From Thiorhodovibrio sp. (GTDB lineage: Bacteria; Pseudomonadota; Gammaproteobacteria; Chromatiales; Chromatiaceae), in contig SKYD01000219.1 in NCBI GenBank assembly GCA_007128075.1, positions 1-5,645 on the forward strand: a stretch of 5,645 nucleotides of DNA, given 5' to 3'. Shown here one piece after another: positions 1 through 5,645 of the stretch (within the stretch, counting starts at the first letter, position 1; the number at the start of each line of letters is the position of its first letter). Under the pieces are notes generated by a model. That model was not told the origin of the DNA. It saw only the letters and a list, made by a program, of their open reading frames with translations, and did no database searches. Position numbers and translations under genes: made by a program.

Positions 1-671
1 ACCGGGCTGTCGCTGGTTTCGGGTGTGCTGTGTACTAAGCTCGCCCAGCCAGTCCAAGTAAAACTTCCGGGAATGCCACAGGCACGATCCATCTTGCCGA
101 CTGGAATTTTGCGGCTGCCCTCGGCATTGACCTGCCGTCCATCGTAGCCATAGGTCGAAAACCCACCGCCGTCGCTTTGCAATTTAAAGTGTACAGAGTT
201 GACCAGATCATCGAGGGTATCGACTTTGATCACCTGCCCGTTGCCGTGATCAATATGCAGCGTGGCATGGCATTGCAGACAGGTTTTTGGTCCGTCGTAA
301 CTGCGAATCCCCGCCTTGCGAAAATAGGCGATATGGCGCGGCTCGACCTCGCGCACCAAAGATGCAGTGTTCATCAGCATCTGCATCTTGACCTGACGCG
401 CTGCGGGCGCTTGATTGGGATCGACAATCGCGGCGGCGCGTTCATAGCGTGCTTGGTGGCTCAATTCTCGGGCGAGCTGTTCAAATTCTGCTTCACTGAG
501 CGTTTTTTGGTTAGGAAAAGTCAGCGGGGCGTTGGTCTTGCCGACATAAGTCTCAAACAACAGTGGATAGAGCCAGCGATAGCCAAGCACCAGCGCGAAA
601 CTGACCGCAGCCGCAATCAGCAGGGCGCGGCGGATGCGCGGGTGAGTGAATAAATGGATGATGGCGCTCAT
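1..671 (-). CDS. Membrane-anchored c-type cytochrome, C-terminus beyond the window
   Basis: The third gene of the cytochrome operon, with 223 codons visible. An N-terminal hydrophobic segment (about residues 16-38, preceded by HPRIRRA) looks like an uncleaved signal anchor, so the rest should lie in the periplasm. One heme c attachment motif, CLQCH, is at residues 131-135 (bases 267-281). After it come a histidine-containing SVHFKL and then KMDRACGIPGSFTWTGWA, which looks like a conserved family signature; the histidines may be distal heme ligands. More CxxCH motifs could follow past base 1, so the heme count is unknown. The start at 671 is supported by GGGAG (ctccc at 681-685 on the plus strand) nine bases upstream and by the 3-bp gap to the cytochrome b stop. 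The role is inferred: a periplasmic electron carrier or oxidoreductase subunit served by the cytochrome b next door. A distant likeness to octaheme tetrathionate-reductase-type cytochromes is possible but not shown. Confidence 0.82.
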   Translation of the reverse strand, partial: MSAIIHLFTHPRIRRALLIAAAVSFALVLGYRWLYPLLFETYVGKTNAPLTFPNQKTLSEAEFEQLARELSHQARYERAAAIVDPNQAPAARQVKMQMLMNTASLVREVEPRHIAYFRKAGIRSYDGPKTCLQCHATLHIDHGNGQVIKVDTLDDLVNSVHFKLQSDGGGFSTYGYDGRQVNAEGSRKIPVGKMDRACGIPGSFTWTGWASLVHSTPETSDSP

Positions 672-674
672 GGG

Positions 675-1292
675 TCAATGCTCCCGTTCACGATGCCAGC
701 CGCTCAACATCGCCCGCAGATTGGTCACCACGGTCTCGCCGGTGGTGATAATGTACACATGAATAACCAAAAATAGCACCATAAAATACGCGAGCGTCAG
801 ATGCATCATGGCGACCAGCCAAGTGGTGTTGATGCCAAATAGGCTCTGCGGCAGATACACCACATATAAAAATGCCCAGCCACTGACAATCAACAGCGGA
901 AAGATCACATACATAAACTTAATGTAAGTCAGTTGCTGGAGCACATTGAACTTCATCCCCTCGCTGACCTGAAACGGATGCGGCTCGTTGCGAAAGATGC
1001 CAACACCATAATAGTGCAGTTGCGCCACCAAGCGTGAGATTAGCCCGCGCCATTCCAGACGATAATGGCGCTGATTATCAGTGAGCGCGTTGCCAATGAC
1101 AAAGCCAATCCAGCCCAAGCTCAATAGAATGCCAGCGGTGTTGTGGGTGAGCACCGCCGTTTTGAACTCCAGCAGCCACGGGGTGCCGGCAAAGTGCATA
1201 CTCGCCCCGCTGACCATCAGCACCAAAATCAATAACGCATTGCCCCAGTGCCACGCCCGCAGCCACAATGGATACAGATACAGCGTTTTCAT
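675..1292 (-). CDS. Cytochrome b561-type quinone-linked membrane subunit
   Basis: A 205-residue integral membrane protein of the Ni/Fe-hydrogenase / thiosulfate-reductase b-type cytochrome family (four helices, two b hemes). Hydrophobic helices lie at about 16-34, 48-68, 122-147 and 158-184. The likely axial heme ligands are H15 (in AWHWGN), H50 (in THNTAG), H164 (in MMHL) and H178 (in VIHVY), the usual placement in helices one, two and four. Members of this family exchange electrons between membrane quinones and periplasmic redox partners. The start overlaps the stop of the upstream heptaheme gene as ATGA, and GGAG (ctcc at 1300-1303) lies seven bases before it, so translation is probably coupled. 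Flanking c-type cytochromes on both sides suggest that these are its partners, rather than a hydrogenase or molybdoenzyme, none of which is visible. The length is normal for the family. Confidence 0.9.
   Translation of the reverse strand: MKTLYLYPLWLRAWHWGNALLILVLMVSGASMHFAGTPWLLEFKTAVLTHNTAGILLSLGWIGFVIGNALTDNQRHYRLEWRGLISRLVAQLHYYGVGIFRNEPHPFQVSEGMKFNVLQQLTYIKFMYVIFPLLIVSGWAFLYVVYLPQSLFGINTTWLVAMMHLTLAYFMVLFLVIHVYIITTGETVVTNLRAMLSGWHREREH
681..685 (-). promoter_or_regulatory. Ribosome binding site of the third cytochrome gene
   Basis: GGGAG on the minus strand, nine bases before the ATG at 671. It lies within the last codons of the cytochrome b gene and fixes the start of the left-edge cytochrome. 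Confidence 0.6.
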
Positions 1293-2224
1293 TCTGTGAC
1301 TCCACGAATTTTTTGATAAGCGCGATAGCGACCGTAGCCGTGTGCAGCCAGCCCCAGCACCGTCAGCCCCAGCACCAACAGCGCCAGCCGATCCAGCGTC
1401 GGACTGCGGCTCATGCCGACCACATAGGCCTCATTAAACAGCGCCTGCGCCAGCAGCCCATCGCGGTCAATATCAGCTTTGGCGCGGTAGGCATAGAGCC
1501 GGTTTAAAAGCTGACGATTTTGCGAATGGCAGTTGACACAATTTGGCTGACTGTCGGCAGCAGGCAGAATCTGATGTGACACCCGCTCAACCTGAGCCTC
1601 CAGCGGAGTATGGCAATCAATGCAGCGTGCTGCTGCCCAGTGGGCTTCGCGGTTGGGCAGCCAAGCGTGGCTCTGGCGCAATGGCTCTCGCATTTGTTCA
1701 TGGCAGCCCAGACACACCGCATTGTCGTCGCGCACGATCTCAGCCAGCGCCTTGCCGATGCGTGACACCGCAAAGCGGTGCGGATTGTGACAGGAATGGC
1801 AGCGAAAATCAGCCAACTCGTCATGATCGCGGGTGGCATGGACGCTGTTGGCAAATTGTTCATGAATCTCAGCAAAGGCATAATCCGAGCGGCGGGCTTT
1901 TTTATGCTCCTGATGACAATGCACACATTCAAGCGCCTCGCGATCCAGTGCCAGCGGGTGCGGATAGGTCTGATAATCGTCTTGATGGCACTCGCTACAG
2001 CGCAACTCGCCATGCACCGAGGCAGCAAAGGCGGCGCGATCAATGGCAAAGTTGATCACGGTGTCTTGCACCGGATCATGATACGCCAGCATCGGCAGCG
2101 CATGACAGCGCAGACACAGCCGATTGCTGTCAGCGGTTGGCGCAGCGGCCAACGGTAAGACCAGTGCCATCAGCACTAGCCCCAGCCACCGCACGGCGGT
2201 TTGATGAAGAAAAAATAAACGCAT
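1289..2224 (-). CDS. Heptaheme c-type cytochrome with C-terminal membrane anchor
   Basis: A 311-residue exported multiheme cytochrome and the first gene of the operon. The Sec signal peptide is about residues 1-28 (hydrophobic core followed by LPLAAA, cleavage probably after A28). Seven CxxCH heme motifs follow: CLRCH 37, CSECH 76, CVHCH 100, CHSCH 142, CLGCH 171, CIDCH 201 and CVNCH 229. Many extra histidines could act as distal ligands. A single helix at about 278-296, followed by a short basic tail, should anchor the protein with its hemes in the periplasm. Motif spacing of 24-42 residues fits the doubled-CxxCH / NapC-NrfH-like superfamily, but no exact family was recognised. The role is inferred: an electron relay between the cytochrome b encoded next and a periplasmic enzyme or the downstream cytochrome. 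The ATG at 2224 was chosen because it gives the complete signal peptide; only a weak AGAAG lies upstream. Confidence 0.9.
   Translation of the reverse strand: MRLFFLHQTAVRWLGLVLMALVLPLAAAPTADSNRLCLRCHALPMLAYHDPVQDTVINFAIDRAAFAASVHGELRCSECHQDDYQTYPHPLALDREALECVHCHQEHKKARRSDYAFAEIHEQFANSVHATRDHDELADFRCHSCHNPHRFAVSRIGKALAEIVRDDNAVCLGCHEQMREPLRQSHAWLPNREAHWAAARCIDCHTPLEAQVERVSHQILPAADSQPNCVNCHSQNRQLLNRLYAYRAKADIDRDGLLAQALFNEAYVVGMSRSPTLDRLALLVLGLTVLGLAAHGYGRYRAYQKIRGVTE
1300..1303 (-). promoter_or_regulatory. Ribosome binding site of the cytochrome b gene
   Basis: GGAG on the minus strand, seven bases before the ATG. It lies inside the 3' end of the heptaheme gene and supports the start that overlaps that gene's stop codon by four bases. 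Confidence 0.6.
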
Positions 2225-2400
2225 TTTCGCTTCTATTGTTGTGGTTTTCGCCGCACTTCAACAGAAGCGCGACAGTGAGTCCTGTGATGAATCCCGCCAC
2301 AGTGGTTCTGTGATATGTTAGCGAATCGAAGCCTAGAACTTTGGTTGATACTATACCTGATAAATAGTTCAACTTCTTTAATTTAACTTCAAGCTTGCCC
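2225..2400. promoter_or_regulatory. Divergent intergenic region with CTGTG repeats
   Basis: About 175 bp between the minus-strand cytochrome operon and the plus-strand LON-domain gene, so it should hold both promoters. CTGTGAT occurs at 2282-2288 and again at 2308-2314, with its complement CACAG between them at 2298-2302. This gives nested inverted repeats (arms of five, spacers of eleven and five bases). A second, AT-rich pair, AACTTC at 2371-2376 and 2385-2390, lies nearer the LON gene. The CTGTG cluster is a plausible operator, but it matches neither a full CRP site nor a full FNR site. No -35/-10 pair with good spacing was convincing on either strand. Confidence 0.4.
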
Positions 2401-3054
2401 ATGAAACCAAACCCATTTTTGCCTCGTTTTGAAGACTTACCCGCCGAGTTGCCGCTGTTTCCAATCAGTGGTGCGGTGGTGATGCCCGGTGTGCAATTGC
2501 CGCTCAATATTTTCGAGCCTCGTTATCTGAGCATGGTGGACTATGCGTTAGCCACCCAGCATCTGATCGGCATGGTGCAACCGCGTTTAACTGAACAGAA
2601 TGGCGACTTGATTTATCAAGTCGGCTGCGGTGGGCGCATCACCTCTTACACCGAAACCCATGATGGGCGCATTGTGTTGGTGCTCACGGGTTTTTGTCGC
2701 TTTGAAGTGATCCAAGAACTGCAAACACCGCAAGACTTTCGCCGCGCCCAGGTGAGCTGGCAGCGTTTTTCCAGTGATTACAACGCACCGTCTGCGCTGG
2801 CGGATCGTGAACAATTGCTCAGCTCGCTGCGCAGTTATTGCACTCGGCATCATGTCGAAGTGCCTTGGGATGACATTGCCAAAATGGTCGATAGTGAGCT
2901 GGTGAATCTGCTTTGCACCCATCTGCCGCTGGATGTCGATGATAAACAGGCTCTGGTCGAGACCGTCGATCTTAGCGAGCGCGCGACGCTGATGTGCGGG
3001 CTGATGGATATGTCAGCCTTGGCTGGCAATGCCACCACCCAATTGCGTCATTGA
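2401..3054 (+). CDS. Stand-alone LON substrate-binding domain protein
   Basis: A 217-residue protein that consists essentially of the N-terminal (substrate-binding) domain of Lon protease, without the AAA+ or protease domains. The diagnostic beginning is LPLFPISGAVVMPG followed by QLPLNIFEPRYLSMV. Next come IGMVQP and GCGGRITSYTETHDGR, then LVLTGFCRFEV, in the order seen in the family. The all-helical second half includes LERLRSY-like and LVNLLCTHLPLD segments and SERATLMCGLMD. Its biochemical role is not established; members are usually annotated as LON-domain or Lon-like proteins. The ATG at 2401 is preferred. A TTG two codons upstream (2395) is in frame, but neither start has a clear Shine-Dalgarno sequence. 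The length is typical. The stop codon directly abuts IS1-derived sequence, so the last few residues may have been altered by that insertion or a later deletion. Confidence 0.9.
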   Translation: MKPNPFLPRFEDLPAELPLFPISGAVVMPGVQLPLNIFEPRYLSMVDYALATQHLIGMVQPRLTEQNGDLIYQVGCGGRITSYTETHDGRIVLVLTGFCRFEVIQELQTPQDFRRAQVSWQRFSSDYNAPSALADREQLLSSLRSYCTRHHVEVPWDDIAKMVDSELVNLLCTHLPLDVDDKQALVETVDLSERATLMCGLMDMSALAGNATTQLRH

Positions 3055-3055
3055 G

Positions 3056-3471
3056 CTTGAAATTTTCCAGCATCAACTAGACGAAGCGGAACTTGATGAG
3101 ATGTGGAGTTTTGTACGCATCAAGTCAAACCAAAGGTGGCTTTGGCACGCGATTGATCATAATACAGGCGAGGTGCTTGCCTATATCTTTGGTAAACGCC
3201 AGGACGATGTTTTTCAGCAACTTAGAGATATTCTAAAGCCATTCGGAATCAAACATTACTACACGGACAATTGGGGCGCTTATGATCGCCACTTTGATGA
3301 GTGCGAACATCATGTCGGAAAGCGTAATACACAGAAAATCGAAAGAAAGCATTTGACTCTTAGGACGCGAATTAAATGATTAGCAAGAAAAACAATCTGT
3401 TTCTCTAAAATTGAAAAATGCATGACATTGTTATTGGTCTTTTTATCAATCGGTATGAGTTTGGGGTGTAA
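3056..3471 (+). pseudogene. IS1-family transposase (InsB-like) C-terminal fragment, degenerate
   Basis: The reading frame aligns from memory with the catalytic half of IS1 transposase: LDEMWSFV (IS1: MDEQWGYV), QRWLWHAID, AYIFGKR, YYTDNWGAYD (IS1: MTDGW) and KRNTQKIERKHLTLR (IS1: KRYTQRIERHNLNLR). The DDE residues are present: D at 3095-3097, D at 3266-3268 and E at 3341-3343. The frame is then broken twice. A TGA at 3377-3379 stands where a codon such as CGA is expected, and family-like residues resume (LARKTICFSK). A one-base loss in the A run just before TGCATGAC (about 3413-3419) then shifts the end, MHDIVIGLFINRYEFGV, into another frame that stops at 3469-3471. With no N-terminal DNA-binding part, it cannot be an active transposase. 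The left limit is uncertain by about ten bases and may overlap the LON stop. Confidence 0.85.
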
Positions 3472-3510
3472 TCATTCAGTAGGCAGAATATACAGATCTA
3501 TAACACCACC
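3472..3510 (+). repeat. Possible right terminal inverted repeat of the IS1 remnant
   Basis: The stretch between the transposase stop and 3510 contains ATTCAGTAGGCAG and ends in TAACACCACC, in the position expected for an IS1 right end. The likeness to the E. coli IS1 repeat is only partial, and there is no left end for comparison, so this rests mainly on position. Confidence 0.3.
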
Positions 3511-3537
3511 ATCAAATCCAAAGAGCATGAAAATCAA

Positions 3538-5502
3538 GTGGATATACCAACGCTGTTTCTTATCATCGCGCTGACCAATATCTTGCTCGCCATTGCGATG
3601 GCATCAATGGCTGACCGTCCAGGACACCGTGCGATGTTGTTATGGTCGCTGGCGATGGTGGCCAACGCCGCAGGCTATCTTGGATTTATCTGGCACGCTC
3701 GTGTGGGTTATCCCATGCTTTTGGTGCTCTCTAATTCAATGTTAGCCGTCTGGCTCATTCTAATCGGCGCAGGTCTCCAACAGTTTTACAATCGGCGCTG
3801 TCAACTGCCACCTTGGGTATTGTGGATTCCCTTACCGGTCACATTGATCGGCCTCATACCACTGCTGGATCATTTTCAGCAGCGAGTCTTCTTGACTGCA
3901 ATTGTCTTATCGTGTCAAGTTGCACTGCTTTTGTTGATTATGTTCCGCAATCGTGGCGACCCTCCAGGTCGAGGCCAGATGATTATTGTGGTAAGCCTGA
4001 TTGCCGCACTGTTTCTGCTTGGGTTGCGCATGCTGACAACTGGCATGGGCGGTATGAGCAAGATAACAGGCGTTTTGCAAAGCAATGCCACGCAAACCAT
4101 CACCTTTCAGGGCGTTTTGCTTGCCAACATCCTGATAGCACTGGGGCTGATTGTGCTGGCGCAAGAACGAACAGTACAAATCCTCACTGCCAGTGAGCGT
4201 CGTTTTCGCGTCCTATTTGAAGACTCGCACCAACCGTTGACACTGCTCAACCAGGCGGGCGTTTTCAGTGCTGTCAATCAAGCTGCCCTCGCCTTGTTTC
4301 ACCTCACCAGCCCGGAACAACTGATCGGTCGGTCGTTGACTGATTTTGCCCCCTTAATCCAGCCAGATGGGCGACCATCTGCTGATCATGCCCAAGAAAT
4401 GCAGCAACAGACCCTGTTGCAGGGCGGCTATGAATACGAATGGCATTGCTTGCGTGCAGACCAGCAGCCGCTTGATGTGCTGCTCATGCTCACGGCAATT
4501 CAGTACGAACAGCAGACGGTGTTGCATGTCGCTTGGAATGACATGACCCGCCGCAAGGCGGCTGAGGCACAATTACGCCTCAATGAGGAAAAGTTCCGTC
4601 GTTTTGTTGAAGATGCCAACGACATCATCTACACCTTAGGTTCAGATGGGATTTTTCAATATATCTCGCCAAACATTGCAGAAATTTTGGAACTGCCACC
4701 GGAAGCGTTTGTGGGATGCCATTTTGCAACCATTGTCCATCCTGATGATTTACCTGGATGTCAGGTCTTTTTAGAGCGTTTACTGGCGACGCGCAGCAAA
4801 CAAAGCGGATTGGAATACCGTGTCCAGCACAAGACCGACGGCTGGCATTGGCATGTCACCAATGCCTCACCGTTGTTTGGCAAAGAGGGCGAGATCGTTG
4901 GTGTGCTCGGCATTGCGCATGATATTACCGAGCGCAAGGAAAATGAATTCAAAATGATGCACTTGGCGCATCATGATCCGCTCACCGGACTGCCCAACCG
5001 AGCGTTGCTGTTCTCACGCCTCGACCAGACAATCGCCAATGCCAGCACCCTGGACAAAATGCTGGCGTTGATGTTTCTTGACCTGGATCGCTTCAAACCG
5101 ATCAATGACACCCATGGTCATGCGATTGGTGATCAGGTTTTGCAGCAAACCGCAGTTCGCTTGCTTGCATCCGTGCGAGAAACCGACACAGTGGCTCGTA
5201 TCGGCGGGGATGAGTTCATCGTTCTGTTACCTGATATCCGGCAGATGGATCATGCCTTGCAGGTGGCTGAAACCATCAGACAGCGCTTGCAAGAGCCTTT
5301 TTGCGTAGAAGAGCTAACACTTGAAGTGTCGTCAAGTATCGGGATCGCCTTTTATCCGATTCATGGGCACAACAGCGAAGAGCTGGCACAATGTGCTGAC
5401 ATCGCTATGTATCATGCCAAGAATGGTCGCGCCAACCTGATTCAGGTCTACACCCCTGATTTGGCTGCTGAATCAATTGAGCGGGGGGTTGACGCGCTCT
5501 AG
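3538..5502 (+). CDS. Membrane PAS-PAS-GGDEF diguanylate cyclase, probably C-terminally truncated
   Basis: A 654-residue predicted diguanylate cyclase (2 GTP to cyclic di-GMP). About seven membrane helices occupy residues 4-208 (roughly 4-22, 33-52, 62-80, 92-112, 116-136, 147-165, 192-208), a likely membrane sensor. PAS 1 spans about 221-335. PAS 2 spans about 351-467 and ends in the typical HDITERK. The GGDEF domain (about 475-640) has DPLTGLPNR at 480-488, the metal ligand D515 in FLDLDRFK, GGDEF at 556-560, and the I-site RETD at 547-550, five residues before GGDEF. Catalysis and product inhibition therefore look intact. The GTG at 3538 is the only usable start after the in-frame stop at 3469-3471; MDIPTLFL fits related N-termini, and AAAGAG about 12 bases upstream is a poor ribosome site. 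The end, VYTPDLAAESIERGVDAL, resembles the linker that usually leads to an EAL domain but stops at once beside an insertion sequence. Confidence 0.9.
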   Translation: MDIPTLFLIIALTNILLAIAMASMADRPGHRAMLLWSLAMVANAAGYLGFIWHARVGYPMLLVLSNSMLAVWLILIGAGLQQFYNRRCQLPPWVLWIPLPVTLIGLIPLLDHFQQRVFLTAIVLSCQVALLLLIMFRNRGDPPGRGQMIIVVSLIAALFLLGLRMLTTGMGGMSKITGVLQSNATQTITFQGVLLANILIALGLIVLAQERTVQILTASERRFRVLFEDSHQPLTLLNQAGVFSAVNQAALALFHLTSPEQLIGRSLTDFAPLIQPDGRPSADHAQEMQQQTLLQGGYEYEWHCLRADQQPLDVLLMLTAIQYEQQTVLHVAWNDMTRRKAAEAQLRLNEEKFRRFVEDANDIIYTLGSDGIFQYISPNIAEILELPPEAFVGCHFATIVHPDDLPGCQVFLERLLATRSKQSGLEYRVQHKTDGWHWHVTNASPLFGKEGEIVGVLGIAHDITERKENEFKMMHLAHHDPLTGLPNRALLFSRLDQTIANASTLDKMLALMFLDLDRFKPINDTHGHAIGDQVLQQTAVRLLASVRETDTVARIGGDEFIVLLPDIRQMDHALQVAETIRQRLQEPFCVEELTLEVSSSIGIAFYPIHGHNSEELAQCADIAMYHAKNGRANLIQVYTPDLAAESIERGVDAL

Positions 5503-5532
5503 CGATTAATCAATCACCACTGGTGAGCGCGT
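5492..5532. repeat. Inverted repeat spanning the cyclase stop codon
   Basis: ACGCGCTC at 5492-5499 and its exact complement GAGCGCGT at 5525-5532 enclose 25 bases that include the TAG stop at 5500-5502. A second, overlapping palindrome, TCACCA-C-TGGTGA, occupies 5514-5526, so the two hairpins would compete for the bases at 5525-5526. No T run follows, so it does not look like an intrinsic terminator. It may be part of the end of the ISAs1-type element. Confidence 0.5.
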
Positions 5533-5540
5533 ATAAATCC

Positions 5541-5645
5541 TCATCCAAATAGTACTTTAGCGCGGTAGTCATCATCCAGAGCGACCTTGCGGTGTTTCTT
5601 GGACATGCGCAGATTAGAAGGTTCTTGTTTCAGTAAATTCACACA
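5541..5645 (-). CDS. ISAs1-family (H-repeat type) transposase, C-terminal 34 residues
   Basis: On the minus strand an open frame enters from the right edge and ends at a TGA (tca at 5541-5543). It reads VNLLKQEPSNLRMSKK followed by HRKVALDDDYRAKVLFG. This pattern, (L/I)NLLKQ(D/E)...(K)RKxAxxDDYxxKVL, is the recognisable C-terminus of ISAs1 / H-repeat-associated transposases, including the E. coli YhhI type. The N-terminal part and catalytic residues lie outside the window, so whether the gene is intact is unknown. An internal ATG in this stretch is not a credible start. Its convergent position, about 38 bases from the cyclase stop, suggests that the element inserted into or right behind that gene. 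Confidence 0.65.
   Translation of the reverse strand, partial: CVNLLKQEPSNLRMSKKHRKVALDDDYRAKVLFG

Larger units (their letters stand above)
3055..3510 (+). mobile_element. IS1-family insertion sequence remnant, left part lost
   Basis: This stretch fills the gap between the LON-domain gene and the cyclase gene and is visibly more AT-rich than both. It carries the C-terminal half of an IS1-type transposase. The zinc-ribbon/HTH N-terminal part (InsA-like) and the left end are missing, so the element was truncated from the left, up to the LON stop codon. The right end is placed tentatively at 3510, where the complementary strand would start GGTGGTGTTATAG, broadly like the GGTGATG/GGTAATG ends of IS1. 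No target duplication can be checked because the left end is gone. Both boundaries are approximate. Confidence 0.7.
5480..5645 (-). mobile_element. End of an ISAs1-family insertion sequence
   Basis: This is inferred from the transposase C-terminus at 5541-5645. The outer boundary probably lies near the G run and GGGGTTGACGC at 5484-5494, because the neighbouring cyclase loses family resemblance there, and a GGGGTTGAC-like end would be plausible for this family. If so, the last few cyclase codons and its stop codon come from the element. The other end lies beyond the window. Confidence 0.4.

Noticed and set aside
177..653. Open frame of 158 codons on the plus strand
   Set aside because: It lies opposite the left-edge cytochrome, whose minus-strand frame has a ribosome site, a membrane anchor and a heme motif; the plus-strand protein has no recognisable features.
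1504..2158. Long open frames on both strands within the heptaheme cytochrome gene
   Set aside because: They are shadows of the seven-CxxCH frame. Their products are rich in Arg, Cys and Gln without domain pattern or credible starts.
2341..2382. Candidate -35/-10 pairs (TTGGTT, TTGATA, TATACC, TTTAAT) before the LON gene
   Set aside because: No pair combines good matches with 16-18 base spacing, so no specific promoter is claimed.
2130..2507. Minus-strand frame crossing the divergent intergenic region
   Set aside because: It overlaps the 5' ends of two well-supported genes, has no ribosome site and no recognisable domain.
3422..3449. Possible promoter ATGACA / TATCAA within the IS1 remnant, facing the cyclase gene
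   Set aside because: The -10 matches in only four positions, the spacing is 16 and the bases are part of the transposase coding sequence; this is too weak to list.
3813..4196. Alternative plus-strand and minus-strand frames within the cyclase gene
   Set aside because: They overlap the membrane-helix coding part of a well-supported protein and show no domain of their own.

Overview
The window looks like a piece of a proteobacterial, most likely gammaproteobacterial, chromosome. This is inferred from gene families: a periplasmic multiheme cytochrome cluster, a LON-substrate-domain protein, a membrane PAS/GGDEF diguanylate cyclase, and remnants of IS1- and ISAs1-family insertion sequences. No rRNA, tRNA, CRISPR array or replication origin was recognised.

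Left part (1-2224, minus strand): a tightly packed three-gene operon, read from right to left. It encodes a heptaheme c-type cytochrome with a signal peptide and a C-terminal membrane anchor, then a four-helix diheme b-type cytochrome (ATGA overlap with the first gene), then an N-terminally anchored c-type cytochrome (3-bp gap) that runs off the left edge. Together they look like a module passing electrons between the quinone pool and periplasmic hemes. The terminal donor or acceptor cannot be read from what is visible.

Middle (2225-3054): an intergenic region of about 175 bp separates this operon from a divergent gene for a stand-alone LON N-terminal (substrate-binding) domain protein.

Right part (3055-5645): this section is shaped by mobile DNA. 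Directly behind the LON gene lies a decayed IS1-family transposase remnant. It has lost its N-terminal half and carries an in-frame TGA and a one-base frameshift, although its DDE residues survive. It is followed by a gene for a membrane-bound PAS-PAS-GGDEF protein with intact GGDEF and I-site motifs. That protein ends in what resembles the linker that normally leads into an EAL domain. Just beyond its stop codon, on the minus strand, is the C-terminus of an ISAs1-family (H-repeat type) transposase. The simplest reading is that a longer GGDEF-EAL gene was cut by this second insertion, leaving a cyclase-only protein. No wholly new system is evident; the most interesting points are this suspected truncation and the unassigned cytochrome module.
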